Assembly (NCBI GenBank): GCA_002411345.1 | Contig: DHSL01000046.1 | Coordinates: 1 to 45,493, forward strand | Length of the DNA: 45,493 nt | Reading direction: 5' to 3' | From: Bacteroidales bacterium UBA5287 | Lineage (GTDB): Bacteria; Bacteroidota; Bacteroidia; Bacteroidales; Dysgonomonadaceae | In this document: positions 8,401 through 16,012 of the stretch, piece after piece | How positions within the stretch are numbered: the stretch's first letter is position 1 | How the letters are laid out: every line of letters begins with the position of its first letter | Translations under genes and position numbers: made by a program | Notes under the pieces: model-generated | Told to the model about the DNA's origin: nothing | The model's database searches: none | What the model saw: the letters and a program-made list of their open reading frames with translations, nothing else

Positions 8401-8487
8401 TGGTACTCGGAGCGGGACTTGAACCCGCACAACCGTAATGGTCACAAGATTTTAAGTCTTGCGTGTCTACCATTCCACCATCCGAGC
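8401..8487 (-). tRNA. tRNA-Leu (TAA)
   Basis: The reverse complement folds as a class II tRNA with acceptor GCTCGGA/TCCGAGT, anticodon arm CAAGACTTAAAATCTTG (anticodon TAA), a long variable arm, T arm GCGGGTTCAAGTCCCGC and encoded CCA. It decodes UUA. It lies directly downstream of tRNA-Gly in the same transcript. Confidence 0.95.
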
Positions 8488-8495
8488 ATACCTTG

Positions 8496-8568
<73 letters not shown>

Positions 8569-8622
8569 GTAATCTTTGCTACAAAAATAGTTCACTCTAG
8601 AACCATTTATTTTTTGAGACTG

Positions 8623-8653
8623 CAAATGTATGAATGTTTCTTTATTTTTCAAA
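8623..8653 (-). promoter_or_regulatory. Bacteroidetes-type promoter for tRNA-Gly/tRNA-Leu
   Basis: On the minus strand TTTG (8653-8650), 19 bases, then TACATTTG (8630-8623) matches the Bacteroidetes housekeeping consensus TTTG-N19-TAnnTTTG. Transcription would start about 50 bases before tRNA-Gly. Confidence 0.75.
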
Positions 8654-8708
8654 AGATTTTAGGAACTTTTATTCTTTTTGCCCCCTATTTTTTAAGAAAG
8701 CATTGAAA

Positions 8709-9674
8709 TCACAGTGTTGCCCCATCCAAAATAGCATCAATTGCCGTTAATTCATCCATTGAGAAAGACAAATTATCGAGTGCTTTAATATTATCTTGTA
8801 ATTGTTTTACATTACGGGCACCCACTATAAGAGAAGTAACCCTTTCGTCCCTTAGCGCCCAAGCCAGAGCCATTTCTGCCATTGTTTGTCCCCTTTCAAC
8901 AGCCATTTCATTAAGTCCCTTTACTTTCTCGATCAATTCAGGTCGCACTTGTTCAGTCCGAAGGAACCCATGCGATTCAGCCGCTCTTGAGTCCTCAGGA
9001 ATACCATTCAAATACTTATCCGTTAAGACACCCTGAGCCAATGGAGAATAAGCAATAAATCCCGAACCGAATTCCTTAGCTATCTCGAATATCTCCTCCT
9101 CCGGTTTTCTGTTGAACATGCTATATCTACCCTGATAAATCAGGCACGGTACATTCTGTTCTTTCAGATAATTCATAGCGAACTTCTCTTGTTCAGCCGG
9201 GTAATTAGAAATTCCAATGTAAAGCGCTTTCCCCTGTCGCACGATATCCACCAGTGCCTGCATTGTTTCCTCGATAGGAGTTTGCGGATCAAATCGGTGT
9301 GAATAAAAAATATCGAAATACTCCAGGCCCGTCCGTTTCAAGCTTTGGTTAAGGCTAGATATTAAATATTTACGAGAACCTCCATTACCATAAGGACCAT
9401 TCCACATCAAGTATCCAGCTTTAGAAGAAATAACCATTTCGTCCCTATGATTACCAAATTCTTCTTTTAGTATCTTTCCAAAAACAGATTCCGCCGATCC
9501 TGGAGGCGGTCCGTAGTTATTAGCAATATCAAAATGTGTAATACCCTGATCAAATGCAAATCTGATCATGTTTCGTGCCTCATTGTAATCAGCCAAAAAG
9601 CCAAAGTTATGCCATAGACCTAAAGACAATTTAGGGAGTTGCAACCCACTATTCCCACAGAATTTGTATTCCAT
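8709..9674 (-). CDS. aldo/keto reductase, YghZ/Gpr-like
   Basis: A 321-residue NADPH-dependent aldo/keto reductase. The family tetrad is visible: D49 and Y54 (HFDIANNYG), K85 (ISSKAGY) and H126 (FYSHRFD). Further signatures are GKALYIGISNYP and the C-terminal nucleotide-binding SLIVGARNVKQLQDN. The GPPPGSAE insert after the Tyr is typical of the YghZ group, which reduces L-glyceraldehyde 3-phosphate and other small aldehydes, so detoxification is plausible; the true substrate is unknown. It lies 11 bases beyond the mutL stop and may share its transcript. Confidence 0.85.
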   Translation of the reverse strand: MEYKFCGNSGLQLPKLSLGLWHNFGFLADYNEARNMIRFAFDQGITHFDIANNYGPPPGSAESVFGKILKEEFGNHRDEMVISSKAGYLMWNGPYGNGGSRKYLISSLNQSLKRTGLEYFDIFYSHRFDPQTPIEETMQALVDIVRQGKALYIGISNYPAEQEKFAMNYLKEQNVPCLIYQGRYSMFNRKPEEEIFEIAKEFGSGFIAYSPLAQGVLTDKYLNGIPEDSRAAESHGFLRTEQVRPELIEKVKGLNEMAVERGQTMAEMALAWALRDERVTSLIVGARNVKQLQDNIKALDNLSFSMDELTAIDAILDGATL

Positions 9675-9685
9675 AATTATTGATT

Positions 9686-11506
9686 TTATTTCATCTTTCT
9701 GCTTATTTCATCGTCAGAGATGACCGTTATTATTGCTTTACCATCGGGGGTATGATTAGGGCTATCACAAGCGAACAATTGATTCACGAGAGTCAGCATT
9801 TCCTCTTCAGACAATTGTTTTCCGGCATAAATTGCCGTATTATTTGCCAGTGACAAAGCCATCATTTCCTGTATTTCCGTTCTAACATCAGAAGGCGTAT
9901 CCATTTTCTTCTTGATCATTGATCTAATGAGCATTGGCGCATCAGAGTTTTCTATCTCTGCCGGCACCCCATTAATCTCAAAAGTTTTCCCCCCTACATC
10001 GTTCAAATCGAATCCCAGAGACATCACCTCCTCCTTAATTAACTCAAGAACATCCACTTCCTGATTAGACAGTTCGAGCATTTCAGGAAAAAGCACGCGC
10101 TGTGAAATACCCTTCTTTTGTTTTATTTGTTTCAGGTATTTTTCATATAAAATGCGTATATGAGCCCTATGTTGATCAATAATCATCAGCCCCGATTTAA
10201 CTGAAGTAAGAATATAACGCTGTTTATAATGATAATGTTCAGGTCCAAAGTTAGTTAATGATTTATCTCCATCCTCTTGTTCCCCAAACAAATCCTCCTT
10301 AGGCTGTGTTGGTTCACTCTCGTTTTCAAATTTATTATATAGAACCTCCCAATCGAATGAAGGAGTTGTCGGTTTATATCTACCTCCAGAAAGAGGATTT
10401 GAAAAAGGGTTATAATTAGGATTCAAGCTAATTTCAGGAGCTTTTGTCTGTTTATCCGGATCATAAATTGGAATCTCCACCGCATCTGTCTGGTCAAAAT
10501 CTATTGTTGGCACAGCATTAAATTTTCCAAGTGCCTCTCTGATAGTCACAGATAATATTTTCCATAACTCCTTTTCATTTTCGAACTTCACCTCTGTTTT
10601 TGTCGGGTGAATATTTACGTCGACCGACTCAGGATTAACCGTAAAATAGATAAAATAATCAGGATGTGAATTTGGAGTGATCAAAGGATCAAAGACCGAC
10701 ATCACAGCCCTATGAAAATATGCGTGGCGAATATATCGACCATTCACAAAAAAGAATTGTCGTGCTTTCCCCTTTCTAACATTCTCAGGTCTTGACACAT
10801 ACCCATGAATATCGCCCAACATTGTTTTTTCGTCTATTTCAATGAGTTGTTGCATGAGGTTTTTCCTCTCCAGATTAACTATCCTCTGTTTTAGTCCAGA
10901 AATAGGTAGATGAATAGTCTCAACATCATTTTCATAGACAATAAACTCTATTGTTGGATTAACGAGTACAATGCGTTCAATTTCCGTAAGAATGTTTCTT
11001 CTTTCAGTCTCATTAGAGCTTAAGAATCTTCTTCGAGCCGGGACATTAAAAAATATATTCTTTACAGAAATAGTTGTTCCTTCAGGGCAAGCAATAAACT
11101 CCTGTTTTTCGACTTTTGATGCAGAAATTGATATGAAGGTCCCCACCTCATCCTCAGCCCGTTTTGTTTTTATTTCAACTTGTGAAATAGCTGCTATTGA
11201 AGGCAATGCTTCGCCACGAAATCCCATTGTATGAAGGCAAAAGAGATCTTCTGCTTTTCTTATTTTTGAAGTAGCGTGCCTTTCAAAAGCCATTCGAGCG
11301 TCGGTACCCGACATTCCTTTGCCATTATCAATCACTTGAATTAATGTACGGCCAGCATCTTTTATAACTATTTGAATTTGCGTAGCTCCAGCATCTAGAG
11401 AATTTTCCACCAACTCTTTGACTACTGATGCAGGTCGCTGAATTACTTCTCCGGCGGCTATTTGGTTTGCAATAGAATCGGGTAAAAGTTGAATGATATC
11501 GGACAT
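9686..11506 (-). CDS. mutL: DNA mismatch repair protein MutL
   Basis: A 606-residue MutL. The GHKL ATPase motifs are intact: ENSLDAG (34-40), DNGKGM (60-65) and GFRGEAL (95-101), followed by the S5-like domain (VNGRYIRHAYF, VDVNIHPTKTEVKF). The C-terminal dimerisation domain starts near residue 430. It does not carry the standard endonuclease motifs: DQHA-x2-E-x4-E is DQHRAHIRILYE (Ile450 for the catalytic Glu), the ACK/ACR motif is absent, and CPHGRP is replaced by SPNHTPDGK. MutL couples MutS mismatch recognition to downstream repair; this one is predicted to lack its own nicking activity. A TATATTTG -7 element lies at 11531-11524. It follows the ostA-like gene in the surA - ostA - mutL order. 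Confidence 0.95.
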   Translation of the reverse strand: MSDIIQLLPDSIANQIAAGEVIQRPASVVKELVENSLDAGATQIQIVIKDAGRTLIQVIDNGKGMSGTDARMAFERHATSKIRKAEDLFCLHTMGFRGEALPSIAAISQVEIKTKRAEDEVGTFISISASKVEKQEFIACPEGTTISVKNIFFNVPARRRFLSSNETERRNILTEIERIVLVNPTIEFIVYENDVETIHLPISGLKQRIVNLERKNLMQQLIEIDEKTMLGDIHGYVSRPENVRKGKARQFFFVNGRYIRHAYFHRAVMSVFDPLITPNSHPDYFIYFTVNPESVDVNIHPTKTEVKFENEKELWKILSVTIREALGKFNAVPTIDFDQTDAVEIPIYDPDKQTKAPEISLNPNYNPFSNPLSGGRYKPTTPSFDWEVLYNKFENESEPTQPKEDLFGEQEDGDKSLTNFGPEHYHYKQRYILTSVKSGLMIIDQHRAHIRILYEKYLKQIKQKKGISQRVLFPEMLELSNQEVDVLELIKEEVMSLGFDLNDVGGKTFEINGVPAEIENSDAPMLIRSMIKKKMDTPSDVRTEIQEMMALSLANNTAIYAGKQLSEEEMLTLVNQLFACDSPNHTPDGKAIITVISDDEISRKMK

Positions 11507-11557
11507 CCTAAAAACAATTTAAACAAATATACGAATAAAAACTGTGATTATAATAAT

Positions 11558-13192
11558 TTATCGACTTTGGATTTCCACATCAGGTCTCCTAAATCGTTTA
11601 GGTTGAGCGATGTTATCTTCTGATTTTCGTTTTGAACTTCTGAAAATATCCCATGCACTTACAGGTCGCATGTAATCGAGCCATACAAATCCTTTAAGTG
11701 TTGAGGACTTGGGATCCAATTGTGACAAAGGCGTTGTTTGTGCTTTTGTAGAATTCCAAAGTTTAAGTTTCTCCACTTTATCATCTTTAATATCCATTGA
11801 AAGAAAAGCACTTTCTGTTTTATTTAATCCAATAACCGTTGAGTCCTCCGACAAAATATAATATAATGATTCAGCATTACCTTCGACAAGTAATCTTTTT
11901 AGATTACCATTTTCGAATGTTGCCGTCATGTCCCTTCCTGTCAACTGGTTAAATTGATTTTCCACTGGTCGTTTCAGAATTCCCAGAGAGTATTCTTTTA
12001 CGTTAGCTTTTTCGATTGTGCTATCGTTCAGGTAAATATCAATCTGATTACCAAGCAGCTGATAGTTACCATTCCATATCACCGGGTTTTTATACATTGA
12101 CAAAAGTGAATCCTTTGAAAAATATTGAAGAGAATCACATACCCCTTGAATATCATTTCTAAAAAACCGTACATTATAATATGCGATCATCTGTCTATCC
12201 AAAGAATCTGTAATCATTTTGAGAGTATCCGCATGTAGAAACAGGCTGTCTCTATCAGAATATTCAATTGCGTAAGCAGAATCCGTAGCCATAGCATATC
12301 CCAAGTTATCATCATAATAACCGTAATTGCCACCAATGATTGCTTTGCGTAATGAATCCTGTAAAAACATATCACCGTAGACTTTTCCAATTCCTGTTTT
12401 TTGGTTATGATAAATCGTGTCTCCGGTCAAGAATTTACTTCCGTCTTTACTTACCACACGCGATCTGTCGAGTAATTGAGAATCGTCGGTGATTGTATTA
12501 TACCATCCCCTATCCGTGTAAACCGTTCCACTGTCAGATACAATTGTAGACGGACCAATAATATCGGCTATTTTGGTTACCGTATTATATTTAAGTTCTT
12601 CTGTATAAATAGTATAATCAGGGTTTACCAGTTTCACGCTATCGTTGAACAACGCTTCTTTAGTGTTCAAATCATATTGTCCCCAAAAAGAAGAAAGTTC
12701 ATTTTCTTCGTCAACCAGCAAACCACCATCAAAATAGTAACCAAGATTCGCTACCCTGTCATAATCAAGGCTATCAGTAAAAAGTGTAGCCTGTTTATCT
12801 TCCAATCTTATGTTATAACGCAATTTCGCAAATTTGGTGTTACCATTATAATTCAAATAATCGCCATACACAAAAATTGTATCACCCTGTTCCATGCGCA
12901 CATTGCCAAATGCTTCGAAAGAATTTGTTTTTTCATGTAAATATGCGCTATCGCAATACATATATGCCCCATCGTGATAGAAAACCACATTGTTTTTCAA
13001 TATCGTAGCATCAAAATTCTCGAGCTTGTAGAGTATATCCGCTTTTTGCATCTCAATAATTTTCATATTGGGATTAATTGGCTTTTGTGCAGGAGGCGGC
13101 TGCTGTGCATAGGAGAAGAGTATAACGACAAAAAGCACGCTTAATAAAAGCATGCTTCCATAGTGTTTTGTATTATTCTTTTGTTTTGTCAT
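11558..13192 (-). CDS. OstA/LptA-like periplasmic protein
   Basis: A 544-residue secreted protein: signal peptide (SMLLLSVLFVVILFSYAQ), a short proline-rich stretch (QQPPPAQKP), then many beta-strand repeats typical of the OstA-like fold (ILKNNVVFYHDGAYMYCDSA, FEAFGNVRMEQGDTIFVYGD, LNTKEALFNDSVKLVNPDY). In the Lpt system this fold makes a beta-jellyroll bridge that carries lipopolysaccharide across the periplasm. The protein is longer than proteobacterial LptA (about 185 residues), as usual in Bacteroidetes. It lies 19 bases after surA and upstream of mutL; the SurA neighbour fits an outer-membrane assembly role. Confidence 0.8.
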   Translation of the reverse strand: MTKQKNNTKHYGSMLLLSVLFVVILFSYAQQPPPAQKPINPNMKIIEMQKADILYKLENFDATILKNNVVFYHDGAYMYCDSAYLHEKTNSFEAFGNVRMEQGDTIFVYGDYLNYNGNTKFAKLRYNIRLEDKQATLFTDSLDYDRVANLGYYFDGGLLVDEENELSSFWGQYDLNTKEALFNDSVKLVNPDYTIYTEELKYNTVTKIADIIGPSTIVSDSGTVYTDRGWYNTITDDSQLLDRSRVVSKDGSKFLTGDTIYHNQKTGIGKVYGDMFLQDSLRKAIIGGNYGYYDDNLGYAMATDSAYAIEYSDRDSLFLHADTLKMITDSLDRQMIAYYNVRFFRNDIQGVCDSLQYFSKDSLLSMYKNPVIWNGNYQLLGNQIDIYLNDSTIEKANVKEYSLGILKRPVENQFNQLTGRDMTATFENGNLKRLLVEGNAESLYYILSEDSTVIGLNKTESAFLSMDIKDDKVEKLKLWNSTKAQTTPLSQLDPKSSTLKGFVWLDYMRPVSAWDIFRSSKRKSEDNIAQPKRFRRPDVEIQSR

Positions 13193-13211
13193 TCAAATAA
13201 AAAAACGATAC

Positions 13212-14588
13212 TTATTTTAACCAACCTTTATATTTGAAATCGCAATTCTTCCACGCAGGATCAATTCTCACATAAGTATTTTTGATTTTTGACACAATCC
13301 ATTCGTCCATCATCTTCTGTCGTTTTGAATTCTCAGCCATCGATTTTATTATCTGATAATCAGTGTTCAAATTAGCTTTATGTCCATCGTTTCTTTTAGT
13401 CAGTTTGATAATAGCAGCGACTTTTTCGCCCATACTAGTTGTCAGTATAAAAGGTTCCGACAAATCGCCCACATTCATTGTACCAATAACTCTTGATATA
13501 TCTGGATTAAGTTCTTCCAATGCAAATCGTGGAGTTCCAATATTTAGACTATTTCTTCCTGAAGTTCCCGGATTTACCATGATTCCTTTATTATTGCGTG
13601 TATTTTTATCAGCAGATATAAATGTTGCCGCTTCTTCAAAGGTGATTTTTTTGTTGTCAATTCCTATTTTTACAGAATCCAGTCTAACCAAAGCACTGTC
13701 TAATTCTTGTTTTGGCACATTTGGTTTTAACAGAATATGACGGAAGTTAGCTTTATCTCCGCGTCGTTCTATCAGTTGTATAATATGATAGCCATATTCT
13801 GTTTCAACAACATTTGAGATTTTTTTTGGATCGTTCAGCGCAAAAGCCGCATTTGAGAATTCCGGAACAAACTCACCACGTCCTTTAAATCCAAGTTCGC
13901 CACCTTGTATTGCTGAGCCCGGATCTTCAGAATATAATAATGCCAGTGTTGAGAAATCGCTTTGTCCTGAGTTGATTTGTTCTGTAAAGTTTCTAAGTTG
14001 TGCTTTTACTTTATCTTTCTCTGCCAATGGGATTTTTGGTTCCATAGTTATAATCTGCAATTCTACTGTTGTTGGAATAAAAGGTAAACTATCCTGAGGA
14101 ATCTTTTCGTAATACTTGCTTATTTCAGATGGTGCAAGTACTATTTCCCCAAAATGTTTTTTTTGAACCCCTTCTATTAATTGATTATCTCTAACCGACC
14201 TCTTCATATCGTCGCGTATATTCTTTAGACTTTTACCCATATACTCCTGCAGTTTCTCAACAGAACCAATTGACGCTATATAATCATTTATATAATAATC
14301 GACCATTCTGTTTACGTTAGATTCATCTACTTCAATACTATCGAGTTTAGACTGATCAAGAAATAATTTATTTACTGCAATTTGTTCAGGAATAAAGCAA
14401 TACGGATCTCCTTCAATACGTGTGTTTTGCAATAGCATTTCTCGTCTAAAAGATTCAACTTCTGATTTAAGTATAGCTTCATCACCAACCACCCAAACGA
14501 TTTCATCAATAATATTGTTTTGTGCGAATACTTGTTGAGTTAGTATGAGAGCAAAAATAATAGTTAATATTTTACTGATATATTTCAT
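13212..14588 (-). CDS. surA: SurA-like periplasmic peptidyl-prolyl isomerase
   Basis: A 458-residue protein with signal peptide MKYISKILTIIFALILTQQV (cleaved near VFAQ), a SurA N-terminal helical region (DEIVWVVGDEAILKSEVE) and parvulin domains. The first domain (about 172-275) shows ELQIITM, DFSTLALLYSEDPGSAIQGG, ELGFKGRGEFVPEFSNAAFA and EYGYHIIQLIERRGD; the second (about 280-395) starts ANFRHILLKP and is more diverged. It chaperones outer-membrane beta-barrel proteins in the periplasm. A TACTTTTG -7 element lies at 14624-14617, about 30 bases before the start, so it opens the surA - ostA-like - mutL transcript. Confidence 0.88.
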   Translation of the reverse strand: MKYISKILTIIFALILTQQVFAQNNIIDEIVWVVGDEAILKSEVESFRREMLLQNTRIEGDPYCFIPEQIAVNKLFLDQSKLDSIEVDESNVNRMVDYYINDYIASIGSVEKLQEYMGKSLKNIRDDMKRSVRDNQLIEGVQKKHFGEIVLAPSEISKYYEKIPQDSLPFIPTTVELQIITMEPKIPLAEKDKVKAQLRNFTEQINSGQSDFSTLALLYSEDPGSAIQGGELGFKGRGEFVPEFSNAAFALNDPKKISNVVETEYGYHIIQLIERRGDKANFRHILLKPNVPKQELDSALVRLDSVKIGIDNKKITFEEAATFISADKNTRNNKGIMVNPGTSGRNSLNIGTPRFALEELNPDISRVIGTMNVGDLSEPFILTTSMGEKVAAIIKLTKRNDGHKANLNTDYQIIKSMAENSKRQKMMDEWIVSKIKNTYVRIDPAWKNCDFKYKGWLK

Positions 14589-14689
14589 ATTAATTGTGTA
14601 CTGTTAAAAAGTAATTCAAAAGTAGTTATATTCGATGAAGTCACCAACGAATTTACTATTAAAAGTAGTTATAAATTTGTGTTTATTGA

Positions 14690-15892
14690 TCATACAGTTT
14701 CATTTTCCATTGATTTTGACTTATCGTTTTTAAGTTTTACCATAAAAAGAATCATCATTATTGCAGCAATTAAGGACAATGAACTACCAAAATAAAATGT
14801 AGCACTTGGACTAACATTATCATATAGATATCCACCTATCGCACTTGCCGGTAGGAGCATAATTCCCAACACAGCATGATATAATCCAAAGCCTGTTCCT
14901 TTCATGTCCTTATTGACCAAATCGGACACCAATGCTTTTTGACACGTGTCGGTGAGTGCACTATAAACTCCATACAGGACAAACATTAAAATAAAAACAG
15001 TGACATTGTTAAATGCTCCAAACATAAGATATACAAACGAATAAATCAAAAACCCTAGTATTATTAGTTTAACACGTCCGATTTTATCAGATAACTTACC
15101 AATTTGTACTGCTAAAAGTACAGAAACTGTATTAAAAATCATATATATGAGCGGTACAAATGATTCATTGATTCCCGTTTCGCTTAATCTGATAAGCATC
15201 AGAGAATCTGTTGAATTTCCCAAGGTAAAAACTCCTATTATAAAAAGGAAGATGTAATAGTTCTTGGGCAAGTGCTTAAAAGCCACTTTTGATCTTGTTA
15301 CTTTTTCTTGTTTCTTTTTCTCTTTTATAAGAAAAATAATAATAAAGACTCCAATTATAGCAGGAATGGCTGCGAGTATAAAGATTGTTTTAAAATCACC
15401 CGGACGAAAAAAAAGGATTGACGAAGCTAATAAAGGGCCAAGGATTGCACCACTATTGTCCATCATTTTATGAAAACCGAAGCTCTTTCCTGTTTCGTTT
15501 TTCTTTATGGAAGCCGATATAAGACTGTCGCGTGGAGCTGTTCTCACCCCTTTTCCCAGTCTTTCTATGAAACGTAGAACCAGCACTTGAATTGGATTGA
15601 TCACAAAAGCGTATAATGGAGTAATTAATGCAGTAGTTGCATAACCAATAATCATAAATGGTTTGTTTTTACCTATTTTATCGCTCCAGAAGCCAGAAAG
15701 TGCTTTCATTATAGACGCTGTACTTTCTGCAATACCCTCAATAAGAGATATTTGTGTTTTTGATGCTCCTATTGACATTAAAAATAGCGGCATCACACTG
15801 TAAATCATCTTTGTAGAGGTGTCAGTGAAAAAACTGTTTAAGCCAGTATAAAAGATATTTCTATCAAATCCAAAATAACGTCTACGTTTCAT
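14690..15892 (-). CDS. MFS transporter, 400 aa
   Basis: Twelve hydrophobic segments can be counted in 400 residues. The MFS loop 2-3 region reads SGFWSDKIGKNKPFMIIGYA and the equivalent after the sixth helix reads GKLSDKIGRVKLIILGFLIY. A long basic central loop (IKEKKKQEKVTRSKVAFKH) separates the halves, and RLGKGVRTAPRDSLI is characteristic of the subgroup often annotated as multidrug or sugar-phosphate efflux MFS proteins. The substrate is not predictable. It is a single gene with two overlapping -7 elements (TAAATTTG at 15924-15917 and TAACTTTG at 15916-15909), separate from ppdK, whose terminator lies between them. Confidence 0.85.
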   Translation of the reverse strand: MKRRRYFGFDRNIFYTGLNSFFTDTSTKMIYSVMPLFLMSIGASKTQISLIEGIAESTASIMKALSGFWSDKIGKNKPFMIIGYATTALITPLYAFVINPIQVLVLRFIERLGKGVRTAPRDSLISASIKKNETGKSFGFHKMMDNSGAILGPLLASSILFFRPGDFKTIFILAAIPAIIGVFIIIFLIKEKKKQEKVTRSKVAFKHLPKNYYIFLFIIGVFTLGNSTDSLMLIRLSETGINESFVPLIYMIFNTVSVLLAVQIGKLSDKIGRVKLIILGFLIYSFVYLMFGAFNNVTVFILMFVLYGVYSALTDTCQKALVSDLVNKDMKGTGFGLYHAVLGIMLLPASAIGGYLYDNVSPSATFYFGSSLSLIAAIMMILFMVKLKNDKSKSMENETV

Positions 15893-15956
15893 TGATATTC
15901 TTTAGCTACAAAGTTACAAATTTATCAAGACATATTAATTTATCAAATAATATTTA

Positions 15957-15989
15957 AAAAAAAAGAGTCGTTGAAATATCAACGACTCT
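15957..15989 (-). terminator. intrinsic terminator after ppdK
   Basis: An 11-bp perfect stem (15964-15974 with 15979-15989, loop aata) is followed, on the minus strand, by a long T run. It lies 24 bases beyond the ppdK stop codon. Confidence 0.85.
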
Positions 15990-16012
15990 AGAATATTAAT
16001 TCTTAAGATTTC

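Noticed and set aside
12476..12940. 154-codon plus-strand frame antisense to the OstA-like gene
   Set aside because: Low-complexity Ile/Phe/Arg-rich translation, with no homology features; it is a shadow of the real gene.
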